A DNA stretch of 11,853 nucleotides, taken from the NCBI GenBank assembly GCA_009787915.1, contig WQSK01000030.1, forward strand, positions 1 to 11,853. Direction: 5' to 3'. This document shows positions 1 to 6,277 of the stretch, one piece after another (the stretch's first letter is position 1; the number at the start of each line of letters is the position of its first letter). The DNA comes from Bacillota bacterium (GTDB lineage: Bacteria; Bacillota; Clostridia; Christensenellales; UBA1242). The notes below the pieces were generated by a model. That model searched no databases, was not told the origin of the DNA, and was given only the letters and a program-made list of their open reading frames with translations. The position numbers were made by a program, and so were the translations under genes.

Positions 1-557
1 GATGGGCAGGTTTCAAGGGCTTTGCGACCGTATTCGTTCATCTCATCCCACTTTTTGTAAAAAGCATCCAGGGTCTTAAGCGTTTCTTTGGGTTTCGAGA
101 TGGTAATTTTTCCTTTTGGTGCGATTGAAACACGTGTTGCGCGCCCAAAATCAAAGGTAAAGTCCTGTGACAAATTTGCTTCGTCAAGATACTGCTTCAT
201 TAGTTCGATTATATTGGTTTCTGTTATCGCAAGCCTTTTTGAAGTTTTCCCTCGTTCAACGTAACCCATTGATGACACCAGTTTTGCCTGTTTTACAAGT
301 ATACCTTTGCTTGAAACAAACTCTTTGGCAAACTCAAGCAGGTAATGTTCTTTTGAATAAACCTCTGGTTTGACATGGGCGAGAAAACGCCTAATTGTAT
401 CCTCGTATTCGGCGACTATGGCAATGCCTGTGCAAAAGTATAACTGGTCGGTTGTTAGGTTTGTTCTTTTGTCGTCCACAGAACAGCACCCGTCGGTTTT
501 AACATCCCGACTGTCCCTAAAACGACCATTGTAAGTTTTATAATTCCAGTTCATCAT
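1..557 (-). CDS. CheD-like deamidase-fold protein, copy 1 (partial)
   Basis: The frame is open over 185 codons and runs off the left edge. The last visible residues, ALETCP, match a point about five residues before the end of the neighbouring paralogue, so only a few codons are probably missing. The two proteins share FCTGIAIV, EY, RFL-x-H, KxAxLxSSMGY, NLSQDFTFDF and ALETCP. The order of blocks follows CheD, the chemoreceptor glutamine deamidase: a strand ending near C42/G44, a histidine in RFLAH (H61), an AK-x-x-SSMG strand, a helix after ITETN, and FGRATRVSIAPKGKI near the end. In an ungapped match to CheD the catalytic cysteine position is G44, 17 residues before H61, and the nearest cysteine is two residues earlier. 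Start: ATG-ATG at 557/554 directly follows a consensus promoter with no Shine-Dalgarno. No chemotaxis gene is nearby, so the substrate is unknown. Confidence 0.7.
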   Translation of the reverse strand, partial: MMNWNYKTYNGRFRDSRDVKTDGCCSVDDKRTNLTTDQLYFCTGIAIVAEYEDTIRRFLAHVKPEVYSKEHYLLEFAKEFVSSKGILVKQAKLVSSMGYVERGKTSKRLAITETNIIELMKQYLDEANLSQDFTFDFGRATRVSIAPKGKITISKPKETLKTLDAFYKKWDEMNEYGRKALETCP

Positions 558-603
558 TGCGTGTATTATACACTAATTTTGTCTAATTGTCAATACGGGT
601 GAT
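553..603 (-). repeat. Duplicated promoter segment, copy A
   Basis: This 51-base segment matches 1195-1245 at an offset of 642 bases. The outer 19 bases (ATCACCCGTATTGACAATT on the minus strand) and the inner 20 bases (TGTATAATACACGCAATGAT) are identical, while the 12 bases between them differ at many positions. The outer part equals the last codons of murA (ITRIDN), although no murA gene ends here. It therefore looks like the junction of an old tandem duplication that copied the murA 3' end, the promoter and the gene. Confidence 0.85.
565..593 (-). promoter_or_regulatory. Consensus sigma70 promoter, leaderless, CheD-like copy 1
   Basis: On the minus strand, TTGACA (588-593) and TATAAT (565-570) are separated by exactly 17 bases. 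Only seven bases (ACACGCA) lie between the -10 box and the ATG at 557, so the predicted transcription start falls on or beside the start codon. There is no room for a ribosome binding site. Confidence 0.85.
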
Positions 604-605
604 GA

Positions 606-1199
606 CTATATAATTGAAAACGATGGACATGTTTCAAGGGCTTCGCGGGCGAAATCAATACTCGAAGGAGAACCCTTATATATTCTCGAAATATGTTCCA
701 TGGTTTCTTGGTGCGAGCATGTGGTGATTAATCCTTCGTGTGTGACGTTGACGGCACTTGCACGATGAAAATCAAAGGTAAAATCTTGGGACAAATTAAG
801 TGAGTCGAAGAACTCTTTCAGCGTTTCGGTAATCCTGTTATAACCACGGTCACGGTCGCTAATATGAAGTCCGCCATTAAACTTTGGGTGGTAATATCCC
901 ATGGATGAAATAAGTTGGGCTTTTTTTACGGTCATTTGCGGCAACAGGAATCGGCGCAAGGTGTTAATAAAGTTTTTCTTTTTGCCAAGGAATTCTTCTG
1001 CGAAACCTATGTGGAGTTTTGCACTTAGCAAATCAGGGTAGGCATGCGAAAGAAAACGATGGGTACGACCTCCGTACTCTGTTACAATGGCGATACCTGT
1101 GCAGAAACTTATACCTGCGGTTTCAAGGTTTGTTTTTGAATCCGACACATTCCGAGATGTATCATCAGATACATAATAACAGTTTTTCTTTGTAATCAT
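606..1199 (-). CDS. CheD-like deamidase-fold protein, copy 2
   Basis: This 197-residue protein is a paralogue of the gene just downstream. Visible blocks are FCTGIAIVTEY (residues 32-42), RFLSH (H52), KKAQLISSMGY, ITETLKEFFDSLNLSQDFTFDF, and a C-terminal helix ending ALETCPSFSII. The block order and spacing recall CheD (roughly 160 residues, glutamine deamidase of chemoreceptors). G35 sits where the CheD catalytic cysteine would be, 17 residues before H52, and C33 is two residues earlier, so activity is uncertain. An in-frame ATG at 1235 was rejected because it lies in the -35 box; the ATG at 1199 follows the -10 box by seven bases. The gene begins 26 bases after the murA stop. A divergent CheD/CNF1-type fold is my best guess; a search could instead show an unnamed family. 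Confidence 0.8.
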   Translation of the reverse strand: MITKKNCYYVSDDTSRNVSDSKTNLETAGISFCTGIAIVTEYGGRTHRFLSHAYPDLLSAKLHIGFAEEFLGKKKNFINTLRRFLLPQMTVKKAQLISSMGYYHPKFNGGLHISDRDRGYNRITETLKEFFDSLNLSQDFTFDFHRASAVNVTHEGLITTCSHQETMEHISRIYKGSPSSIDFAREALETCPSFSII

Positions 1200-1245
1200 T
1201 GCGTGTATTATACATGAAAAATCGTCAATTGTCAATACGGGTGAT
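1195..1245 (-). repeat. Duplicated promoter segment, copy B
   Basis: This is the partner of 553-603. Here the outer 19 bases are genuine murA coding sequence (codons for ITRIDN), which identifies this as the ancestral side of the duplication. The murA stop differs from the relic: AATTGA here against AATTAG in copy A. Confidence 0.85.
1207..1235 (-). promoter_or_regulatory. Consensus sigma70 promoter, leaderless, CheD-like copy 2
   Basis: TTGACA (1230-1235) and TATAAT (1207-1212) are separated by 17 bases, followed by ACACGCA and the ATG at 1199. The -35 hexamer lies inside the final murA codons (ATT GAC AAT TGA), so coding sequence and promoter are superimposed. Confidence 0.85.
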
Positions 1246-2523
1246 ATTCCCGCCGAGTTTTATAAAATCCCCGTCGATGTTCGCGTGACCACGATATACG
1301 TACTCTGCGTTGTGGATGACGGATGCGCCTTCTGCGGACAAAGCGGCGATTACCAATGCGACACCTCCGCGAAGGTCAGAGGCGGTAAGTTCGGTCGGTT
1401 TTGTTTCATCATCAGAGGCACGCAAAGATGTAACACCGCGGATGTTTAGATTTTTGCCCTGTTCAAAAGTTTGTGCTCCCAATTTTCTTAGATGCGGAGC
1501 ATATTGAAATCGGTTTTCAAACATATTTTCGGTTATTGATGAAGAACCCCTTGCGATTGACATAACCACGGCGAACTGGCTCTGGGTGTCTGTCGGAAAA
1601 CCTGGGTAGACCGAAGTATGGGTGCTTGGTATTGCTTTTGGACGGCGAACCGCGATTATGCGGATTGTGTTTGCACCAACTGTGATGTCGTAGCCGCACT
1701 TTACAAGTTTTGATATTAAACTCCGATTGTGTTCAGGGATTACGTTTTCAAGGGTCACATCACCACCGCAGGCCGCAACCGCACAAAGCATCGACCCCGT
1801 GTTGATTCTGTCAGGTATAGTTGTGTGGTCGGTTGCGTTAAGGGTTTTTACTCCGTGGATTGTTATGGTGCTGGTTCCAACACCACAGATACGCGCGCCA
1901 CAAGATATTAAAAAGTTGCAAAGGGCTTCAACCTCGGGTTCGCGTGCTGCGTTCCTGATTTGAACACGGTTTTTTCCAATAACGGACGCCAAGATAAAAT
2001 TCTCTGTCGCACCAACTGATGGGAAATCCAGGTCCACATAAAAAGTTCCGTCACGACGGGCAGAGCGATTGGGTCCAACGGCACGCTGGCAGTTGATGAC
2101 ATCATTTTTTTCTGTGACTTTTATTCCAAGGTCTTGGAAGCCAGATAGGTGCATATCCACGGGCCTTGAACCAATGGCACAACCGCCTGGGTAGGGAATA
2201 GAGGCACGCCCAAACCTACCAATGATTGCGCCCAAAACAAATATCGAGCCTCGAATTTTTTTTGCCGTATCACCGCTGATATCGTTGTATTTGATATCTG
2301 TGGTGTCTATCCATAAATCACCGTCTTTGAACGCAGGTTTTATGTCCAACATCACAAGAATCTTTAACAAATTGTCGATGTCACTTATGCGTGGGACGTT
2401 TCTTATGACCGTCACCCCACTTGTAAGTATCGTACCCGCAATGATTGGTAACAGCGCATTTTTTGAACTGTCGATTTTCACCGTACCGAAAAGTGGCTCT
2501 CCGCCTTTTATGTATAGTTTCAT
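1225..2523 (-). CDS. murA: UDP-N-acetylglucosamine 1-carboxyvinyltransferase
   Basis: MurA catalyses the first committed step of peptidoglycan synthesis in the cytoplasm, moving enolpyruvate from PEP to UDP-GlcNAc. The 432-residue length is close to the family norm. Key residues are visible: SSKNALLP with K21-N22, the active-site loop PGGCAIGSRPVD with C115 and R120, FPTDTQSQ with D312 (the catalytic Asp of TDMQ in relatives), and DLRGG with R385. The loop cysteine is the target of fosfomycin, so sensitivity at this site is expected. There is no Shine-Dalgarno before the ATG; TACATT ends five bases upstream but its -35 is weak. The gene is divergent from ftsQ with 94 bases between the start codons. 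Its last codons hold the -35 box of the next gene. Confidence 0.97.
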   Translation of the reverse strand: MKLYIKGGEPLFGTVKIDSSKNALLPIIAGTILTSGVTVIRNVPRISDIDNLLKILVMLDIKPAFKDGDLWIDTTDIKYNDISGDTAKKIRGSIFVLGAIIGRFGRASIPYPGGCAIGSRPVDMHLSGFQDLGIKVTEKNDVINCQRAVGPNRSARRDGTFYVDLDFPSVGATENFILASVIGKNRVQIRNAAREPEVEALCNFLISCGARICGVGTSTITIHGVKTLNATDHTTIPDRINTGSMLCAVAACGGDVTLENVIPEHNRSLISKLVKCGYDITVGANTIRIIAVRRPKAIPSTHTSVYPGFPTDTQSQFAVVMSIARGSSSITENMFENRFQYAPHLRKLGAQTFEQGKNLNIRGVTSLRASDDETKPTELTASDLRGGVALVIAALSAEGASVIHNAEYVYRGHANIDGDFIKLGGNITRIDN

Positions 2524-2528
2524 ATGTC

Positions 2529-2558
2529 AATGTACGCAAGAGTACTAAATAATGTTTG
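2529..2558 (-). promoter_or_regulatory. Possible weak leaderless promoter, murA
   Basis: On the minus strand, TACATT (2529-2534) ends five bases before the murA ATG, matching the layout of the other genes here. The best -35 is CAAACA (2553-2558) at 18 bases, with only three matches to consensus. The call rests mainly on geometry and on the absence of a Shine-Dalgarno. Confidence 0.3.
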
Positions 2559-2591
2559 CGTAATTTGACGATATGTTTTATACTGTATATT
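2556..2591 (+). promoter_or_regulatory. Promoter of ftsQ operon
   Basis: Two arrangements are possible. TTGCGT (2556-2561), 17 bases, then TATACT (2579-2584) would start RNA near 2591. TTTGAC (2564-2569), 16 bases, then TATATT (2586-2591) would start RNA at about 2598, exactly on the ATG of a seven-codon mini-ORF. Sequence alone does not decide between them. Confidence 0.5.
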
Positions 2592-2597
2592 GTAATT

Positions 2598-2621
2598 ATG
2601 AACAAAAGAGGGCTTGCATGA
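2598..2621 (+). CDS. Seven-codon leader mini-ORF overlapping ftsQ start
   Basis: ATG at 2598 opens MNKRGLA and ends in TGA at 2619-2621, overlapping the ftsQ ATG (2618-2620) as ATGA. The ATG lies six bases after TATATT (2586-2591), so it could be a leaderless start. The Shine-Dalgarno-like AGAGGG (2607-2612) of ftsQ lies inside it. A ribosome ending here would be placed to restart on ftsQ. Translation is unproven, and chance cannot be excluded for so short a frame. Confidence 0.4.
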   Translation: MNKRGLA

Positions 2622-3475
2622 GTAGACGGTTGGTTGTCGCATTTGTTGCGTTCATCTTTATTGCTGGTTTGGCGATATCGGGCGCATTCCTTTTTCGTGT
2701 CAGTTCTATTAGCGTAGAGTTCATGAACAATCCCGCGCTTATCACAGACCAAGAGGGTGCGGTTGAAAGATATACCGTCCAAGCGCGCCGTGTTGCAGGG
2801 GGGCGGAACATATTGTTTGGTCTTAACCGAGGGAATATTATCAATACCTTGCAAGGTTACGAGCCATTAATTCGTGTAACAAATATCGAGGCACGCTTTC
2901 CAAACAGATTACACATCAGTATCCGCGAGCGTACCCCTATGTACGTAATTACCCACGGGGCGCGCACAGCAATTTTGGATTTTGAATTGATGATTATAAG
3001 CGACGACCCACTTGTGATTAATCCATTAAAATTTCAACACGGTTTAATAAACATTACGGGGCAATTTAGCCTTGACCCCTATAATTTCAGCAGGTTCCAA
3101 GTAGGGGATTCGCTTAAAGATTTTGTTTCTGACGAATATGATATTCGCCGAATCCAAACTTTGGAATACATGGCACTTTTGTTTTTCAACACCGACCCTG
3201 CCCACGACGAGTATATGCTTGCTCACCTTATTGACCGTATTGATTTCGAGTATGCGGGCAGACCTGCGAGTACTATGCGCATAGTTGTGACACATCCGCG
3301 TGATGATAGATTGGTTATCAACATCTTTATCTATGGTTATGATAATAGGTTCAGTGAGAAAATTGCACGTGCATGGTACGTTTTGGGCTCCGAGCGTGAT
3401 GAACAACGTGTTAATATAACTGTTTCTAATGACTATGCGATGACGGTAATGGTTACACCGTTGGGAGGGAATTGA
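2618..3475 (+). CDS. ftsQ: Cell division protein FtsQ/DivIB
   Basis: This single-pass membrane protein of the divisome links early and late division proteins outside the membrane. The 285 residues begin MSRR, followed by one hydrophobic helix (about 5-27), then an extracytoplasmic POTRA domain (about 29-105) with the typical NILFGLN, IRVTNIEARFPNRLHISIRERTP pattern split over residues 72-103, then a beta domain. I placed the start at 2618: it has AGAGGG five bases upstream, and the alternative ATG at 2573 lies upstream of the likely -10 boxes. The ftsA-like gene follows after one base, with GGAGG in the ftsQ end serving as its Shine-Dalgarno. It is divergent from murA, which recalls the murA-ftsQ neighbourhood of many Bacillota division clusters but with murA inverted. 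Confidence 0.88.
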   Translation: MSRRLVVAFVAFIFIAGLAISGAFLFRVSSISVEFMNNPALITDQEGAVERYTVQARRVAGGRNILFGLNRGNIINTLQGYEPLIRVTNIEARFPNRLHISIRERTPMYVITHGARTAILDFELMIISDDPLVINPLKFQHGLINITGQFSLDPYNFSRFQVGDSLKDFVSDEYDIRRIQTLEYMALLFFNTDPAHDEYMLAHLIDRIDFEYAGRPASTMRIVVTHPRDDRLVINIFIYGYDNRFSEKIARAWYVLGSERDEQRVNITVSNDYAMTVMVTPLGGN

Positions 3476-3476
3476 A

Positions 3477-4469
3477 ATGTCATATTCTTTGTATTTCGGT
3501 GATGAGAGTATTGTATTAACATGGTCGCGCCCTGGAATTAACGGAACATATATAACAAAGGGCAGGGTTTCGGCCCCGTACAATGGTATCATCGAGGGTG
3601 ACTTTGCCAGTTTTGTTGAAATCCCAGGTGTTATGAAAAACCTTATGAACAAAGCCAACTTCCCAAACACGCATAGGAATAAACTCTTGGTCGGTGTGCC
3701 GTCGTGTTTTTGTGTGGCTTCGTCCGAGTACCGAAAACGCGAGTTCGAAAAACCAACAAAGGTTAACAAAAAGATTGTTGCTGAATTACTTGGCGGTGGG
3801 GAGGCGTGTTATTTCAAAGTCGACGGCGGGCCACCGCTTATCACTGCGATTGGGCGCAGTTGTATGAAGATAGAGGTGCTTGTAAGCAACGTTAAAATCA
3901 AAACCACTTTTGTAGATGCAATAAGACAATCTTTTTGTATTTCGCGGGGTTTTAAGGGAATCAAATATATGCCAGTTCCTTTGGCGGAGGCAAGATACCT
4001 TATAAATGTCGCCGACCGTGACAAAACTGCATACTTGATTTCATACAAAATGGCGGATACTTCGGTGTCTGTTATTGTTGGCGACCACCTTTGTACTATT
4101 GATACACTTGATATGGGCTATGCGCACGTAATCAATGACATTAGTATGGTAAAAAATATTGACTTTAAATCCGCGGCGATGTTGTTGAAACGATACAATG
4201 CCCAAGACTCTGACGGAATCATGCAAATTGTTGATGCCAGATTGGAAGATATGGCTGAACAAATCAAAGATATCCTTTTAAAACACGACCCAGATTTGCT
4301 GACAAGGCGCGGATTTATGTGCGGAGGGCATACGGATGAAATCTATGGCGCGCACCAAATATTTTCTCAAACAATCGGGGCGGAGTTGACCGTGCTTAAA
4401 TGCCCGCTTAACGAGGACAACATTCCAGACGCCACCGCACGTGACGGTTTGGCTATTGCGAGCCTTTAA
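3477..4469 (+). CDS. Degenerate FtsA-like protein
   Basis: This 330-residue protein has the outline of FtsA, the actin-like protein that anchors FtsZ to the membrane. SAPYNGIIEGDF (32-43) matches the S-x-G-I-x-x-G-x-I region; IKYMPVPLAEARYLI (162-176) matches the PLA-x-A segment; MGYAHVINDIS (213-223) matches the GG-x-x-IT-x-DI segment, followed by AAMLLKRY; and MCGGHTDEIYG (281-291) matches the adenosine motif. The two phosphate motifs are gone: YFGDESIV replaces DIGTSKI, and LISYKMADTSVSV replaces LIDIGAGTTDI. The protein also stops where the actin fold ends, without the usual C-terminal amphipathic helix. GGAGGG lies seven bases before the ATG, one base after the ftsQ stop. The position after ftsQ supports FtsA ancestry; nucleotide binding is doubtful. 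Confidence 0.7.
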   Translation: MSYSLYFGDESIVLTWSRPGINGTYITKGRVSAPYNGIIEGDFASFVEIPGVMKNLMNKANFPNTHRNKLLVGVPSCFCVASSEYRKREFEKPTKVNKKIVAELLGGGEACYFKVDGGPPLITAIGRSCMKIEVLVSNVKIKTTFVDAIRQSFCISRGFKGIKYMPVPLAEARYLINVADRDKTAYLISYKMADTSVSVIVGDHLCTIDTLDMGYAHVINDISMVKNIDFKSAAMLLKRYNAQDSDGIMQIVDARLEDMAEQIKDILLKHDPDLLTRRGFMCGGHTDEIYGAHQIFSQTIGAELTVLKCPLNEDNIPDATARDGLAIASL

Positions 4470-5662
4470 GAAATTGGGCTCTTAATAGGGAATTCGGGAG
4501 CGTCGTCACCTTTGATAAGACCTGTGTTCGCACGGCTGAACAACGATGTGATGATTAAATCTCTTTCTTTTTCCGATATCGGCTTTTCATTCGTCAGCGA
4601 TAGATAGAATGTTGTTAGATTTTCTCGCTCTTTTGCATCTCTGGAAAGGTGGTATGAACTCATCGCCATTTTTACAAAGATTCTCAAGATATAAACTGCT
4701 ATTGCAGTTACAATGGCAAAACCAGCAGAAATTTGGAAATAGTCAAAAACTCCGACGTCTTCTCGTATTTCTGGTAGATAGGCGAGTAAAATTATTAAGC
4801 CTACAATTATGCAGATACTGAGGAACGATGCTGCGATACTTAAGTATACAAAGTTTCTGCCTTTTTTTGCGTAATCATCACTTACAGCACTCCAATGTTT
4901 TGCAGGTTCTCTTAATCTGATTTTTTCTTCGTAGGTTCTTTCCAAATTTCTAAGGTTTTCTTCATGTTCTTTAAGCCTTTTTTCGACCGTGCTGTCCATT
5001 TTTGTGATTTTATTTTCTTTTTGTTCAAGTAGTTTATTGTACTTTGTAATGTATTCGTTTGCAGTGTTCATCAAATCGGCTTGTGCATTTCCGATTGTAT
5101 CAACACCATCTGGTAACATAGCGTCAATGCTTTTTATTATATCAAGGTAAACTGTTGCAGCAAATAGACCCTGGATAAAGTCTTTTGTCAAAGTGCTATT
5201 ATTGTAAGGTGCAGAATCTGTATTTGTTATCCCAGACAGAAAGCCTGTGAAAAATCTTTGACCCATTTGTCCGTGTCTAATTAGTTCCTTTGAAAGTATT
5301 GTAGCATTATTCGGTACGTCAGCGATAAAGTTGATGGAACGCGTTAAAAAATTTTGTGCGTTTGAAAGATTAGGGCTAAAAATGTCGCGCGCGCTTGCAC
5401 TAGCAGCGTTACTATTGGCACTGCTTAGGTGATTTATAGAATTCAGATATGCGTTCGTATATACAGAAAAGTGAGGATACTTTGCTTGTTGTTTTTCCCA
5501 AAATGCTTTTTGGTCTTGAAGGTATTTCATGTACTTTTCTGGAGTTGTGAAGATTAAATCTTTCAATGGTTTTACTCCAGTTATAACATATTTCTTCGGG
5601 ATTTGTGGTACAATGATATTGTTTCCCTCAATATGGTTTATCAAATTTACGTTAAATTCCAT
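4466..5662 (-). CDS. Coiled-coil membrane protein, DUF6161-like C-terminus
   Basis: I do not recognise a function. The 398 residues show a soluble N-terminal part (1-200) rich in Asn and Ser, a charged coiled coil (about 205-252, with EQKENKI and KRLKEHEENLRNLERTYEEK), two membrane helices (about 271-296 and 307-330), then a cytoplasmic tail with SSYHLSRDAKERENLTTFYLSL (split: SSYHLSRDA 335-343, KERENLTTFYLSL 344-356), SLFSRANTGLIK and a short Pro end. The HL-x-x-DA-x-ER and LF-x-x-x-x-x-GL-x-K pattern resembles the DUF6161 family as I remember it. The stop overlaps that of the ftsA-like gene in TTAA. It has its own leaderless promoter. Low-complexity composition and an isolated position between core genes hint at an accessory gene; that is inference. 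Confidence 0.8.
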   Translation of the reverse strand: MEFNVNLINHIEGNNIIVPQIPKKYVITGVKPLKDLIFTTPEKYMKYLQDQKAFWEKQQAKYPHFSVYTNAYLNSINHLSSANSNAASASARDIFSPNLSNAQNFLTRSINFIADVPNNATILSKELIRHGQMGQRFFTGFLSGITNTDSAPYNNSTLTKDFIQGLFAATVYLDIIKSIDAMLPDGVDTIGNAQADLMNTANEYITKYNKLLEQKENKITKMDSTVEKRLKEHEENLRNLERTYEEKIRLREPAKHWSAVSDDYAKKGRNFVYLSIAASFLSICIIVGLIILLAYLPEIREDVGVFDYFQISAGFAIVTAIAVYILRIFVKMAMSSYHLSRDAKERENLTTFYLSLTNEKPISEKERDLIITSLFSRANTGLIKGDDAPEFPIKSPIS

Positions 5663-5668
5663 AAGTGC

Positions 5669-5697
5669 AATATAACGTACTCAATAAAATTTTGCAA
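5669..5697 (-). promoter_or_regulatory. Leaderless promoter, 398-residue membrane protein
   Basis: On the minus strand, TTGCAA (5692-5697), 17 bases, TATATT (5669-5674), then six bases (GCACTT) before the ATG at 5662. There is no Shine-Dalgarno. Confidence 0.75.
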
Positions 5698-5718
5698 TAT
5701 CTATGCATCTAAATAAAG

Positions 5719-5734
5719 AAAATGCTTGCATTTT
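5719..5734 (+). promoter_or_regulatory. 16-base palindrome over the rplS -35 region
   Basis: AAAATGC-TT-GCATTTT is a perfect inverted repeat that overlaps the rplS -35 hexamer (5725-5730). It could be an operator. A run of T follows (5731-5738), but the stem is AT-rich and sits in front of the promoter, so a terminator is less likely. Confidence 0.35.
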
Positions 5735-5753
5735 TTTTAGGCTGTGTTATAAT
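5725..5753 (+). promoter_or_regulatory. Leaderless promoter, rplS operon
   Basis: CTTGCA (5725-5730), 17 bases, TATAAT (5748-5753), then eight bases (ACCAAGAT) before the ATG at 5762. There is no Shine-Dalgarno, although this drives a ribosomal protein operon. Confidence 0.8.
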
Positions 5754-5761
5754 ACCAAGAT

Positions 5762-6277
5762 ATGAACTTAGTAGACTTGATTGAAAAAAGTGGCGAAAAA
5801 GAATCGGTCACACCGTTTAACGTCGGTGATACCGTAAAGGTCCACTTTAAAATTGTGGAAGGTAACAAAGAACGGATTCAGGTGTTTGAAGGTCTTGTTA
5901 TCGCAAGAAAGGGCGGCAGTTCGCGCGAAACCTTTACCGTGAGAAAGATTTCTTTCGGCGTTGGTGTAGAGCGTATCTTTCCTGTCCACAGCCCGCGGAT
6001 TGAAAAAATCGAAGTTATCCGCCAAGGCGATGTGCGCCGTGCGAAACTTTACTATATCCGTGACCTCTCGGGTAAGGCTGCGACACGCGTAAAAGAAAAA
6101 AAGACCATTGCCGTAGACAAGCAGGGTAAAACAGGTAAAACCGCAGCCAAAAAAGCAGCAGTTGCAAAGCGTGAGGAGAAAAAAGCAGTTGCAAAAGCGG
6201 CCGCCGCAAAACCAAAAGTTGCCAAGCCAAAGGCTCCGAAAGCGGAAGCGGCACCTGCGCCAGAGGGACAAGCATGA
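5762..6277 (+). CDS. rplS: Large ribosomal subunit protein L19
   Basis: L19 sits at the interface between the 50S and 30S subunits. Residues 1-113 are a complete L19: FNVGDTVKVHFKI, KERIQVFEGLVIARKGG, ETFTVRKISFGVGVERIFPV, HSPRIEKIEVIRQGDVRRAKLYYIR (given in pieces) and a KAATRVKEK end. Residues 116-171 form an added low-complexity tail of Lys, Ala and Pro, so the protein is 171 residues rather than about 115. The gene leads a five-gene operon and its TGA overlaps the ppa ATG (ATGA, 6274). The start codon directly follows the promoter, so its mRNA should be leaderless. Confidence 0.96.
   Translation: MNLVDLIEKSGEKESVTPFNVGDTVKVHFKIVEGNKERIQVFEGLVIARKGGSSRETFTVRKISFGVGVERIFPVHSPRIEKIEVIRQGDVRRAKLYYIRDLSGKAATRVKEKKTIAVDKQGKTGKTAAKKAAVAKREEKKAVAKAAAAKPKVAKPKAPKAEAAPAPEGQA

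Noticed and set aside
1..1199. Assignment of the tandem pair as true chemotaxis CheD
   Set aside because: No chemotaxis gene is present, and the catalytic cysteine position is Gly in the direct alignment; only the fold resemblance is claimed.
606..1235. Longer start for CheD-like copy 2 at 1235
   Set aside because: The extra 12 codons read through the -35 and -10 boxes of a consensus promoter shared with copy 1; the ATG at 1199 has the same context as copy 1.
2573..2617. Upstream ATG for ftsQ at 2573
   Set aside because: It lies before the likely -10 boxes and has no Shine-Dalgarno; 2618 has AGAGGG at a good distance and the expected N-terminus before the membrane helix.
2381..2854. Minus-strand frame spanning the murA-ftsQ intergenic region
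   Set aside because: It overlaps murA and ftsQ in other frames and has no start signals.
3044..3769. Long minus-strand frame opposite ftsQ and the ftsA-like gene
   Set aside because: It crosses two well-supported genes, has no promoter or ribosome site, and its sequence has no recognisable fold or family pattern.
5719..5738. Palindrome with T run before rplS read as an intrinsic terminator
   Set aside because: The stem is AT-rich with a two-base loop, no plus-strand gene ends upstream of it, and it overlaps a clear promoter.
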